Shown here: one piece after another, positions 29,151-36,994 of the stretch
How positions within the stretch are numbered: position 1 is the stretch's first letter
How the letters are laid out: the number at the start of each line of letters is the position of its first letter
NCBI GenBank assembly: GCA_963695675.1
Contig: CAVOGY010000003.1
Location: 1-64,000, forward strand
Length of the DNA: 64,000 nucleotides
Reading direction: 5' to 3'
From: DASUPK01 sp963695675
GTDB lineage: Bacteria; Actinomycetota; Thermoleophilia; Solirubrobacterales; 70-9
Program-made: the position numbers and the translations under genes
Notes under the pieces: model-generated
The model's database searches: none
What the model saw: only the letters and a program-made list of their open reading frames with translations
Told to the model about the DNA's origin: nothing

Positions 29151-29417
29151 CTAGTCGGCTTTGCCGCCGCGCCGCTTGATCGCGGCCCGGAGCTGGTCCT
29201 TGCCCATCTTCGAGCGGCCGCGGATGTCGAGCCGGGCCGCCTCCCGATTGAGCTGATCACGGGTCTTGGCCTGGCCCTTGCGAACCTTGTTGGCCTCCTT
29301 GCCGAGGGCGGTCTTCGTCCCGCTCGGCAGGTTCTTCAGGGTCTGCTTCTTCCGGGCGCCTGCCTGCGCCTTCTTGACGTTGCGCCTGGCGGCGCTTCTC
29401 TGTTTCTGAGTGGCCAT
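29151..29417 (-). CDS. small basic protein with C-terminal GRSKM motif
   Basis: An 88-residue Lys/Arg-rich protein (MATQKQRSAARRNVKKAQAG) ending in LDIRGRSKMGKDQLRAAIKRR. The C-terminal helix-turn-helix-like motif resembles the Rho-N/SAP-type nucleic-acid-binding segment. Its ATG overlaps the stop of the next gene upstream, so the two form an operon. Function unknown; nucleic-acid binding is inferred from charge. Confidence 0.65.
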   Translation of the reverse strand: MATQKQRSAARRNVKKAQAGARKKQTLKNLPSGTKTALGKEANKVRKGQAKTRDQLNREAARLDIRGRSKMGKDQLRAAIKRRGGKAD

Positions 29418-29767
29418 CAGCGCCTCCTCCTCTTCTTGCCCTCGACAGCGCCGACGAGCTGGCGCTTGTTCATCTTCGAGCGGCCCTCGATTCCGAGGTT
29501 CTTCGCCTCCTCGTAGAGCTGCTCGTAGGTCCGGCCGCCGGGCCCGTGGCCCGAGCGCAGACCTCCGCGCCGATGCGAGGAGATGTCCCTGCGCGAGGTC
29601 CTCGAGGCCTCACGCGTCTCGCCGGCTCGGGCGCGTTGCTTGTTGACGGTCCGAGCCGCGATCTCCTCGGCGCGCTCCTCCGAGCGCCCCTCGCCACGCT
29701 CGCTCTGCTTCACGTGCTCGTACATCCGTTCCCATTTGCTGCCCTTAGGTACGCCTCTCGGTGGCAT
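29417..29767 (-). CDS. small basic DUF7218-like protein with C-terminal GRSKM motif
   Basis: 116 residues, starting MPPRGVPKGSKWERMYEHVK at the ATG whose start lies at 29767; the frame is open further upstream without similarity. The middle (RSEERAEEIAARTVNKQRAR) is the conserved core of a common actinobacterial family often labelled plasmid stabilisation protein. The end, NLGIEGRSKMNKRQLVGAV, repeats the motif of the downstream gene. Likely nucleic-acid-associated; not proven. Confidence 0.7.
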   Translation of the reverse strand: MPPRGVPKGSKWERMYEHVKQSERGEGRSEERAEEIAARTVNKQRARAGETREASRTSRRDISSHRRGGLRSGHGPGGRTYEQLYEEAKNLGIEGRSKMNKRQLVGAVEGKKRRRR

Positions 29768-29849
29768 GGCTGCCTCCTTCCCAAGTCTCTCTCGGGCGTC
29801 GGTTACCCGGCGATCACCGAGCGAACCCTCCGCCCGGGGGCGCGCGCGA

Positions 29850-31913
29850 CTAGAAGAGCTTCGTCTGGGCGGGCTCGGGCTGCTCCGCCTCGCGGGCCCG
29901 CCTTGCGCGCCGCGCGGCGAGCTCGTCCCGGCGGCGGTAGCGCGGGTCACGCGAGCGGTTGGGCGCCCGAACCAGGGCGCCGATCCGCTTGCGCTCGGCG
30001 TTGGGCGCATAGGCCCGCCCCTCGTAGAGCTTCTCGTAGCGGGGCACCAGATCCGGGCGCGCCGCGGAGAGCCAGGACATGAAGACTTCCTTCACCCCCG
30101 GGCGCAGATGAAGCGCGATGCCGTTGACGAAGGTCGCTCCCGCCTCCCCGGCGAGCGAGACGATCTCGTCGACCAGCTCGGGCGAGTCGTTGATGCCAGG
30201 CATCAGCGGCGCGACCAGCACGCCGGATGGGATCCCCGCCTCGTTGAACTTCGCCACGGCCTCCAGCCTCTTGCGGGGGTGCGGCGTATGCGGCTCGGTC
30301 TCGCGCCAGATCTTCTCGTCGAGAGTTGGCACCGAGAAGTTGACGCTCGCGTCGGCGACTTCGGCCAGTTCGAGATAGAGATCGAGATCGCGCTCGGCGA
30401 GCGACGATTTCGTCAGCACTGAGGTCGGCGTCTCAGCGTCACGGAGCGCCTCGAGCATCGGTGGCATCAGCTTGTACTTCCCCTCCGCCCACTGGTACGG
30501 ATCCGTGTTCGTCCCGAAAGCCACCAGCTCCCGCTTCCAGCTCGGCCGGCTCAACTCCGACCGCAACAGCTCGGGCACGTTCACCTTGACCACGATCTCG
30601 CGCTCGAAGTCGCGGCCCGCGTTCATGTCGAGGTAGGTGTGCGTGTTGCGAGCGAAGCAGTTGTGGCTGACGACGCCATTGGCGATGAAGTCTCCGGTGC
30701 CCGTCGTGATGTCGAAGAGCTGGCGCTTCCCGAGCGGCTCGATCGAGGCAACGCCGAGCTTTGCGTCGCTCTTTAGCGCCACTCCCTCGATCGAGCGCTT
30801 CCGAGTGATAGCCGGATCGCATATGTGGAAGAACCTGATCGCTTCGCGGAGGCCACCGCGGAGCCGGACATTCGCAAGACCGTTCGGCCTTCCGCTCGGC
30901 TCGATCGCGAAGTCGAAACCCAGCTTCCGTAGCGACCAGGCGGTCCAGTCGATGATCACCGGGTCGCAGTTCGCGATCCGCAGAATGCCGCGGCTGTAGC
31001 ACCCCTCCGCGTCAAAGATTCCTGCGAGGAATCCCCTACACCAGAGCTCCGGGACTCCACGCGGCCAGCTGATCGCCTCACTGATCCGCTCGAACCCCCC
31101 GCGGGTCTGGTCGCGAATTGCACGGATCTCCCGCGTTGACCCGGATGCGGCCGCGAACAGGAACTCCTCCCGATCTATGTCCAGATCGGCTAGGTATTCC
31201 CCAGCCCGCCTGAGCGCCTCGAAGTCCGCAAGCGCCAGCCTGAACCGGTGCACCCTTTGCGTCCGCCGACCAGGGGGGGTGTAGTCGTACGACGCAAGGT
31301 TTCCATCCCCGCGGATGAGCCCGCATAGGTAGCCGCGGCGGTAGATCGGTGCGTCCGTGTCCGGACCCTGCGCGAACTGCCCGATTCCCGCCAGCTGATC
31401 GTTCAGCGTCAGGTGGGAACGCTGGAGCGGACCCTGCTGAGACCCGGTTACGCACTTCCACTTGCCGCGCCGGGTCCAGAAGCGGTGGTCGCCACTCGCA
31501 ACGAGCTCGGTCCCGTCCTCGAGCGTGATCCGGTAGGCGTTCTTGAAGGTCTCCCAATGAGCCAGGACCTCCGTGCTGGCGTAGCGGCGGTACCTCTTGT
31601 CCCGAGCAGTGCCATAGATCCGATCCCCCACCTTCAGCTCGGCGATCGGCTTCACCCGGCCATCCGCCATCAGGATCGGCGTGTCGCCCGAGCTGCAGTA
31701 ATTACAGGCATGGGCGCAACCTCTGAAAGCGTTGACCGTGTAGTTGAACGGCAGGAAGTCGCCGGGCACCTTGTTGAGCGCCGACTTGGCCCGGACCTCG
31801 TGGAAGTTGATGCCGAGGGCCTCCGGAGCGTCGAAGGTCCTGACCCGCTCGACATCCAGGCCGGGCAGGCTCCGCCCCCTCTCCCGATCGACCCTCTGTG
31901 AATCCCAGCGCAT
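29850..31913 (-). CDS. Rv2578c-family radical SAM protein interrupted by an intein
   Basis: The 687-residue precursor contains a radical SAM enzyme of the Rv2578c family (about 341 residues after splicing) and a 346-residue intein. The N-extein has MRWDSQRV and the start of the cluster motif, Cys66, Cys70 and NY; the intein spans Cys73 to Asn418; the C-extein begins with Cys419 (CFARNTHTYLD). Splicing therefore rebuilds CAHACNYCFARNTH, the CxxxCxxC motif for the [4Fe-4S] cluster. Downstream are FGTNTDPYQWAEGKYKLM and VLVAPLMPGINDSPEL, typical of the family. The reaction of these enzymes is not established. A LexA-box-like site lies 35 bp upstream, shared with the divergent udgX. Confidence 0.9.
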   Translation of the reverse strand: MRWDSQRVDRERGRSLPGLDVERVRTFDAPEALGINFHEVRAKSALNKVPGDFLPFNYTVNAFRGCAHACNYCSSGDTPILMADGRVKPIAELKVGDRIYGTARDKRYRRYASTEVLAHWETFKNAYRITLEDGTELVASGDHRFWTRRGKWKCVTGSQQGPLQRSHLTLNDQLAGIGQFAQGPDTDAPIYRRGYLCGLIRGDGNLASYDYTPPGRRTQRVHRFRLALADFEALRRAGEYLADLDIDREEFLFAAASGSTREIRAIRDQTRGGFERISEAISWPRGVPELWCRGFLAGIFDAEGCYSRGILRIANCDPVIIDWTAWSLRKLGFDFAIEPSGRPNGLANVRLRGGLREAIRFFHICDPAITRKRSIEGVALKSDAKLGVASIEPLGKRQLFDITTGTGDFIANGVVSHNCFARNTHTYLDMNAGRDFEREIVVKVNVPELLRSELSRPSWKRELVAFGTNTDPYQWAEGKYKLMPPMLEALRDAETPTSVLTKSSLAERDLDLYLELAEVADASVNFSVPTLDEKIWRETEPHTPHPRKRLEAVAKFNEAGIPSGVLVAPLMPGINDSPELVDEIVSLAGEAGATFVNGIALHLRPGVKEVFMSWLSAARPDLVPRYEKLYEGRAYAPNAERKRIGALVRAPNRSRDPRYRRRDELAARRARRAREAEQPEPAQTKLF
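30660..31697 (-). other. intein with LAGLIDADG homing endonuclease
   Basis: Residues 73-418 of the radical SAM precursor. Splicing block A is CSSGDTPILMADGRVKPI; block B includes VASGDHRFWT; blocks F/G are RQLFDITTGTGDFIANGVVSHN, read as two overlapping parts, ending in His-Asn before the +1 Cys. The endonuclease motifs are GYLCGLIRGDGN near 194-205 and GFLAGIFDAEG near 294-304, the paired LAGLIDADG helices with acidic metal ligands. All splicing residues look intact, so autocatalytic splicing is expected. Confidence 0.88.
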
Positions 31914-31947
31914 CCTCTCTCCAGTCTTGCAACTCCCGGCAGGCTGA

Positions 31948-31963
31948 TCGAACGTATGTTCGC
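31948..31963. promoter_or_regulatory. LexA (SOS) box between the radical SAM gene and udgX
   Basis: TCGAAC-GTAT-GTTCGC fits the actinobacterial LexA operator pattern of CGAAC, four bases, GTTCG. It lies 35 bp from the start of the minus-strand gene and 48 bp from the start of udgX, a position suited to repress both. Confidence 0.75.
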
Positions 31964-32011
31964 ATACCTGGCGGCCGACTGCCCCGATTGAACGCCGGGT
32001 AGGACCGTCTT

Positions 32012-32659
32012 GTGAGCCAGCTCCCCCTTTCGGGCGAGGAGACCAGTGGCGCGGCGGCGCTGATTCCCGACCACGCGACGCTGAAGTCGCTGCGGGAGGC
32101 GGCCGCGCACTGCAAAGCCTGTCCCCTTCATGAGACCGGCACCCAGACGGTCTTCGGCGAGGGGCTGAAGCGAGCGCGCCTGATGCTGATCGGCGAGCAG
32201 CCGGGGGACCGCGAGGACATCGAGGGCCACCCCTTCGTGGGCCCCGCCGGCCGGGTCCTGGACCAGGCGCTGGAGCAGGCGAAGATCGAGCGAGGCGACG
32301 CCTACGTCACCAACGTCGTCAAGCACTTCAAGTGGAAGCCGCAGGGCAAGCGGCGGATCCATCAGACGCCGAAGGCGGAGGAGATCAAGGCTTGCGCGCC
32401 GTGGCTCGAGGCCGAGCTCGAGGTCGTCGACCCGGAGGTGCTGGTCTGTCTCGGCGCGACGGCGGTGAAGGCCGTGATCGGCTCCAAGGCGCGGGTGATG
32501 AAGGACCACGGCGAGTTCCTCGAGTCGAGGCTCGGGCGGACCGCGGTGCCCACACTCCATCCATCCGCCATCCTCAGGGCCGATCCGGAGGACCGGGACG
32601 ACGCGATGGCGCTGCTGGTCGGCGACCTGAGCCGGGTACGCGAGCGCCTCGACTCCTGA
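32012..32659 (+). CDS. udgX: UdgX-family uracil-DNA glycosylase (covalent uracil-DNA binder)
   Basis: Uracil-DNA glycosylase superfamily protein of 215 residues. Motif A is GEQPGDREDIEGHPFVGPAG at 61-80; the loop KRRIH at 113-117 is the hallmark of UdgX, whose His forms a covalent bond with the abasic sugar after uracil removal. LHPSAIL is the second motif. CKAC (34-37) and later cysteines (KACAPW, LVCLGAT) match the Fe-S ligands of family 4-like enzymes. The GTG at 32012 is preceded by TAGGAC 6 nt away, suggesting a leaderless start. Shares the LexA-type site with the divergent radical SAM gene. Confidence 0.9.
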   Translation: MSQLPLSGEETSGAAALIPDHATLKSLREAAAHCKACPLHETGTQTVFGEGLKRARLMLIGEQPGDREDIEGHPFVGPAGRVLDQALEQAKIERGDAYVTNVVKHFKWKPQGKRRIHQTPKAEEIKACAPWLEAELEVVDPEVLVCLGATAVKAVIGSKARVMKDHGEFLESRLGRTAVPTLHPSAILRADPEDRDDAMALLVGDLSRVRERLDS

Positions 32660-32689
32660 ATCGCCGCCCACGGTCAGAATGCGACTGCC

Positions 32690-33283
32690 GTGGCGACCGA
32701 GCGAACGAAACTTCACCCTGCCGAGCACCGCGCCTACAGGGAGTTGTATGCCGCCTGCCGCCAGCTGATCGGAAGGTGGCGAAGGCTGGCGCTGGCGCTG
32801 GAGGGGACACCTGTCGGTGCCGGTCTCGAAAAGGGCGCGGACGAGACCGAGCGCCTGCTCGAGGAGCTCGCACCCCGAACGGCGGCCCATGGGCTCTATG
32901 GAGGGCCCATGGCGCAAGGACTGGGGGCTTGGGCCGCCGACCTGCGGACGGCGACCATCGATCGCGGTGCTGATACGGGGTTCGTCGTGCGTTCTGCCGT
33001 CCTGGACCTCGAACACGTGACAACGCTCCTGCGGCAACTCGCAGAACTGGCGCGCGCCCGAGGCGACCAGGACATGACGGGCTTCTGTGAGGAATGGGCC
33101 GAGCGGCTCGAGTGGGAGCTGGACGCCGTCCGTGAGGCGGCGGTCGAGCTTGGAACGGACCCGAATCGGACGTCCGCACCACTCGACGACTCGATCGTCA
33201 ACCGCCTGACGCACGGCGTCGGCTGGGTCTTCGGGTCGATCGGCGAGGCGATCGACGGGCTGGTGGGCAGGCGGCGCAGCTAA
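32690..33283 (+). CDS. hypothetical all-helical protein
   Basis: 197 residues, no family recognised. It is strongly helical with heptad-like stretches (AYRELYAACRQLIGRWRRLALALE; DLEHVTTLLRQLAELARARGD) and a Gly-rich hydrophobic C-terminal helix (THGVGWVFGSIGEAIDGLVG) followed by RRRS, which may be amphipathic or membrane-touching. The GTG at 32690 has a CAGAAT -10-like hexamer 9 nt upstream. It follows udgX by 30 bases and may share its transcript. Confidence 0.6.
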   Translation: MATERTKLHPAEHRAYRELYAACRQLIGRWRRLALALEGTPVGAGLEKGADETERLLEELAPRTAAHGLYGGPMAQGLGAWAADLRTATIDRGADTGFVVRSAVLDLEHVTTLLRQLAELARARGDQDMTGFCEEWAERLEWELDAVREAAVELGTDPNRTSAPLDDSIVNRLTHGVGWVFGSIGEAIDGLVGRRRS

Positions 33284-33285
33284 AA

Positions 33286-33310
33286 CTAAGACCGGCGGGA
33301 TCGGCCTTAG
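33286..33310. terminator. palindrome between convergent genes
   Basis: CTAAGACCG and CGGCCTTAG flank a short gcgggat loop, with an A-run on the left side. It spans the stop of the thiG frame and could end transcription from both directions. Confidence 0.4.
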
Positions 33311-34282
33311 GAGAGCTCGGGCCGCCCCTCGATCGGGGTCGACGCCTCGGCGTGCAGCCGCCGTGGGATGCGCCCGGCCTTGCGGGCGGCCCAGCCGGCC
33401 TCGACCGCGGCGCGCATCGCGGTCGCCATCCCGGCGGGGTCTTCCGCACGCGAGACGGAGCTCGCCAGCAGGACGGCGTCGCAACCGAGCTCCATCGCCA
33501 AGGCTGCATCCGAGGCGGTGCCGATCCCGGCATCGAGGACGACCGGAACCCCGGAGCGCTCGGCGATGATCTGGATGTTGTACGGGTTGCGGATCCCCAT
33601 TCCCGACCCGATCGGCGAGCCGAGCGGCATAACCGCAACGCAGCCGGCCTCCTCCAGCCGGCGGGCGAGGATCGGATCGTCGTTGGTGTAGGGGAGCACC
33701 GTGAAGCCGTCGTCGACCAGGGTCTCGGCCGCCTCGACCAGCTGCACGGCATCGGGGAAAAGGGTGCGGTCGTCGCCGATCACCTCGAGCTTCACCCAGT
33801 CGGTCTCGAATGCCTCCCTGGCGAGCCTCGCCGTGCGAACCGCGTCCCGGCCGTGTAGCAGCCGGCGGTGTTCGGGAGGGCGAACAGGCCGAGTCGCCGG
33901 ATCACGTCCAGCACCGACCCCTCCGCCTCCGGGTCCACCCGCCTGAGCGCGACCGTGACGATCTCGGTGCCGGAGGCGATCAGGGCCTGCTCCATCTGAT
34001 CGAGCGAGCGAAACCCGCCGGTCCCGACGATCAATCGCGACCCCCAGCTGCGGCCCCCGAGCTCAAAGCCGTCCTCGGCGCCGCCCTGGATGGCGGCGAG
34101 GACCTCCACCTTCTGCCCCTCGCGCAGCCGGGTTCGGTCCCACTCGCTGCGCGGCACGACCTCTCCGTCCACGGCCACCGCAACGCCGCGCTGCTCCGGG
34201 CGGCTCCGGAAGCCTCGATCGCCTCGCCGACCGAGGCGCCGTCGGGCAGCGTGACCGGGTCGCCGTTCAGCTCGACGTTCAT
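33307..34282 (-). pseudogene. thiS-thiG: thiS-thiG (sulfur carrier fused to thiazole synthase), two frameshifts
   Basis: Reading 5' to 3' on the minus strand: ThiS begins MNVELNGDPVTLPDGASVGE at 34282; after one frame change it continues RGVAVAVDGEVVPRSEWDRT to VEVLAAIQGG. With no stop the same frame runs into ThiG: GRSWGSRLIVGTGGFRSLDQM and LPNTAGCYTA. A second frame change near 33846 (one missing base restores the family sequence) leads into KLEVIGDDRTLFPD, VMPLGSPIGSGMGI and VVLDAGIGTASDAA, ending at 33307. ThiG makes the thiazole ring of thiamine using the ThiS thiocarboxylate, which needs a free Gly-Gly end. So either the two are fused in this organism or a further indel hides a stop. 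Downstream of thiO and the TPP riboswitch. Confidence 0.75.
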
Positions 34283-35442
34283 GCGACCTCCACCGTCGAG
34301 GTGGTGCTCCTACCCGCGAATCGCTGCGGGGAGAACCTCTGCAGGTCGATCGGAGGCGCCTCACCAGCGAGCAGTGCCGCAACGCAGTCCGCGGTCGCCG
34401 GCGCCTGCAGCACGCCGTTGCGGAAATGGCCCGTGGCGATCAGCAGCCCCTCCTCCGCGCCGGGACCGATCAACGGCGCGTTGTCCGGGGTGCCCGGACG
34501 CAGCCCCGCAGTGGCCTCCACCAGCTCGAGCTCGGCGATTTCCGGGATCAGCCGGTAGGCCTCGCGAAGGAGCTCGTGGATCCCGCCGGCGGTGACGGCA
34601 GTGTCGAAGCCGCGCTCCTCGACCGTCGCGCCGACGATCAGCCGCCCGTCCGCCCTCGGCACCATGTAGACGCGCTCGCCCGCGACGATTCGCTCGCAGA
34701 CCGGCTCTCCAGCCGAGCCGCGCAGGGTCAGGATCTCCCCCTTCACCGGGCGCACCGGAGGCGTGCCCGCAGGCATCCACTGCGCCTGCCCAGACCAGCA
34801 GCCGGCCGCCAGCACCACCGATTCACCACCGAAGCTCCTGCGATCAGCCGTGTCCAGGCGCCAGCTGCCTGACGCGTGCGCGGCCCGCACGACATCGGCT
34901 CCGGAGTGAACGTCGACGCCGCGCGCCTCCAGTGCCGCGAGCAGTGCCGCCACCACTCTCGTCGGATCCACGCTGGCCTCGCTGGGCACGTGCGCGCCGG
35001 CGCGCACCGCAGTGGCGAGTCCCGGCTCCAGGTCGCGACACTCGCGTCCGCGCAGCCACTCGGACTCGAGTCCGAGGTCCCGGTGGAACTCGTGTTTGCG
35101 GCGCAGCTCCTCCGCCTCGTCGCGATCCAGCGTGACGTGCAGTGCGCCGAGCGGCGCAAAGCCGATCTCGACCTCCGCTTCCGCTTCGAGCTCTCGCGCG
35201 AAGGCGGGCCAGCGTCGCAGCGAGTCGAGGTTGAGGGCGAGGAGCTCCTCCTCGCCCCACAGCGCCTCCCCGACCGGCGCGAGCATCCCGGCGGCGACAC
35301 CGGTCGCGCCGGCCGCGGGCCGGTCGCGTTCGAGCACGCAGACCCGCGCGCCGCGCCCAGCCGCGCGCCACGCCGAGGCGAGGCCGATCACGCCGCCACC
35401 GACGAAGATTGCGTCGTATCCGGTGTTCTGGTCGCTCATCAT
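34279..35442 (-). CDS. thiO: glycine oxidase ThiO
   Basis: FAD-dependent oxidase that turns glycine into dehydroglycine for thiazole formation by ThiG. The 387-residue protein starts at tandem ATGs (35439/35442) with the FAD loop AIFVGGGVIGLASAWRAAGRG, then GATGVAAGMLAPVGEA, VVLAAGCWSGQ, and the C-terminal ATAGLRPGTPDNAPLIG and GHFRNGVLQAPAT, all typical of ThiO. The frame is open upstream through the riboswitch but is not coding there. It overlaps thiS by 4 bases. Confidence 0.94.
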   Translation of the reverse strand: MMSDQNTGYDAIFVGGGVIGLASAWRAAGRGARVCVLERDRPAAGATGVAAGMLAPVGEALWGEEELLALNLDSLRRWPAFARELEAEAEVEIGFAPLGALHVTLDRDEAEELRRKHEFHRDLGLESEWLRGRECRDLEPGLATAVRAGAHVPSEASVDPTRVVAALLAALEARGVDVHSGADVVRAAHASGSWRLDTADRRSFGGESVVLAAGCWSGQAQWMPAGTPPVRPVKGEILTLRGSAGEPVCERIVAGERVYMVPRADGRLIVGATVEERGFDTAVTAGGIHELLREAYRLIPEIAELELVEATAGLRPGTPDNAPLIGPGAEEGLLIATGHFRNGVLQAPATADCVAALLAGEAPPIDLQRFSPQRFAGRSTTSTVEVA

Positions 35443-35464
35443 TTCCCGGCGACCGATGCGCTCC

Positions 35465-35552
35465 AACCTCCCTGCGCCGGCATTACCCGGATCAGGTTCA
35501 GACGGTCGGCGGCGCTTCAGCCGCCCTCTCAGCCCGTGGTGGGCTCCCGTTG
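35465..35552 (-). ncRNA. TPP riboswitch (THI element)
   Basis: On the minus strand the conserved THI-box elements appear in order: a 5' stem GGGAGCCC, the GGGCTGAGAGGGC pyrimidine-sensing motif, a variable GC arm, then ACCTGATCCGGGTAAT and GCCGGCGCAGGGAGG. It ends about 25 nt before the thiO start, so thiamine diphosphate likely shuts down thiO-thiS-thiG by blocking initiation or causing termination. Confidence 0.93.
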
Positions 35553-35639
35553 CATGTCCATCGTAGATGCGAGGGGGCTCCGAGGCAAAGCCGAGGAGCC
35601 ACCCGTTTGATTCTGGTCGTGATTTACGCTGCCTGTGGA

Positions 35640-36350
35640 GTGACCGACGCCGCACACGGCCCGCCTCGCCTCGCGCCGCCCGAGTCCATCGGCGATCTGC
35701 GCCGCCAGAAACTGCTCTGGGCGAGGCTCTACTTCGTCTGCGAGGCGCGTCCGCATGGGGACCACCCGGAGGCCATCCTGAACGCTGCGATGGCGTCCGG
35801 CGCGTGGATCGTCGAGCTCCGCGACCGCGAGCAGCCGAAGAACGTGATCGAGCGCTCCGGCTGGACCTTTCGGCGCCTCGCGAACACCTACGGCGCTCTT
35901 TTCATCGTCAACGACGACCCCTACCTCGCCAGGGAGCTGAGCGCCGACGGAGTCCACCTCGGCCAGGACGACATGGATCCGGTCGAGGCCCGCCGGATCA
36001 TGGGCGCCGACGCGATCATCGGGCTCTCGTCCCACTCGCGCGAGCAGATCGAGGCCGCCTCGAGCGCTCCCGTCGACTACATCAGCGTCGGCCCGATCTG
36101 GGAGACGCCCACCAAGGAGGGTCGGCCCGCGACTGGACTCGAGCTGATCAGAACGGCCGCCGAGATCGCGTCAAAGCCCTGGTTCGCCATCGGCGGCATC
36201 GATCCTGACAACGTCGGGCAGGTGGTCGAGGCGGGCGCGAAACGCATCTGCGTGGTGCGCGCGATCCGCGACGCAAGCGATCCCCGCGCCGCGGCGACCG
36301 CGCTCTTCGACGCCGTCGATCCGGCCGCTCGGGAGGAGTCGGCAGAGTGA
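35640..36350 (+). CDS. thiE: thiamine phosphate synthase
   Basis: Couples the pyrimidine and thiazole moieties to thiamine phosphate. The TIM-barrel protein shows IVELRDREQPKNVIERSG, LFIVNDDPYLARELSADGVHLGQ as two family blocks (substrate Lys/Asn loop and HLGQ), SHSREQIEAA, YISVGPIWETPTKEG and WFAIGGIDPDNV. Start uncertain: GTG 35640 chosen, with GTG 35619 and TTG 35608 also in frame. About 236 residues. Transcribed away from thiO; no riboswitch is visible on this strand. Its stop overlaps the next gene. Confidence 0.9.
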   Translation: MTDAAHGPPRLAPPESIGDLRRQKLLWARLYFVCEARPHGDHPEAILNAAMASGAWIVELRDREQPKNVIERSGWTFRRLANTYGALFIVNDDPYLARELSADGVHLGQDDMDPVEARRIMGADAIIGLSSHSREQIEAASSAPVDYISVGPIWETPTKEGRPATGLELIRTAAEIASKPWFAIGGIDPDNVGQVVEAGAKRICVVRAIRDASDPRAAATALFDAVDPAAREESAE

Positions 36351-36946
36351 CGGGCGCGCGCGAGCGCAAGCGGGCCGAGCGGCAGAAGCGCAAGCGTCGC
36401 TCCGGTGCGAGCGTGGCCGCGCCGGTCGAGCCGCAGCCGGCGCCCGCCACCGAGGCGCAGGAAAACGGGGGCGGCGGCCGCTCGGAGACCTTCGAGGAGA
36501 GGATGGCGCGCCGCTACGAGGAGCGAAACGCCGAGGCGCGGGCCAAGCTCGAGCCGCTGGAAGAGGGGGAGCGACCCGGCGCGGTCACCGTCGCCGCCGT
36601 CACCTCGACCCTGCTGGCCGTCGCGATCAGCGTCCAGGCCGTACTCTCGATCGCCGGCGTGGACGCCGGGGACGCCACCACACGACCGGTGCCCCTCCTG
36701 CTGTTCGCGGTCGTCCTCTGGGCGATGGCGGTAGGCCTGTGGCGGGCGCGCTACTGGGCGGTGCTCGGCTTCCAGACCGTGCTCGTGCTGATGATGCTCG
36801 CCAGCGCCTTCGGCCTGGTCCTGGTCTCCTCGGTGCTCCAGGCGGTTGGGACGACCCTGCTCCTACTCGGATCCGCGGCGCTGTTCTACTTCATGATCCG
36901 CGCGATGGCGCGGATCCAGATGCCCTCCCCTCCCGGCGCCGACTAG
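36347..36946 (+). CDS. membrane protein with basic N-terminal tail, unknown
   Basis: 199 residues. A highly charged N-terminal third (ARERKRAERQKRKRRSG, then ETFEERMARRYEERNAEARA) is followed by about four hydrophobic helices: VAAVTSTLLAVAISVQAVL, PLLLFAVVLWAMAVGLW, AVLGFQTVLVLMMLASAFGL and LVSSVLQAVGTTLLLLGSAA. No family recognised. The GTG overlaps the thiE stop by 4 bases. Confidence 0.65.
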   Translation: MTGARERKRAERQKRKRRSGASVAAPVEPQPAPATEAQENGGGGRSETFEERMARRYEERNAEARAKLEPLEEGERPGAVTVAAVTSTLLAVAISVQAVLSIAGVDAGDATTRPVPLLLFAVVLWAMAVGLWRARYWAVLGFQTVLVLMMLASAFGLVLVSSVLQAVGTTLLLLGSAALFYFMIRAMARIQMPSPPGAD

Positions 36947-36977
36947 AGGGCTCGGGGGAAGCCGACGAATCCCCTCC

Positions 36978-36985
36978 TATAGAGT
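36978..36985 (+). promoter_or_regulatory. -10-like element of a leaderless lpd promoter
   Basis: TATAGAGT ends 9 nt before the lpd ATG and no Shine-Dalgarno sequence is present, so transcription probably begins at or next to the start codon. Confidence 0.45.
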
Positions 36986-36994
36986 CGTTTCCCG

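Noticed and set aside
29768..30010. Upstream extension of the second small basic protein
   Set aside because: It lacks similarity, runs into the radical SAM gene's 3' end, and the ATG at 29767 gives the family N-terminus.
31670..33484. 604-codon minus-strand frame across udgX and its neighbour
   Set aside because: It runs antisense through udgX and the helical hypothetical gene and has Arg/Gly/Pro-rich shadow composition.
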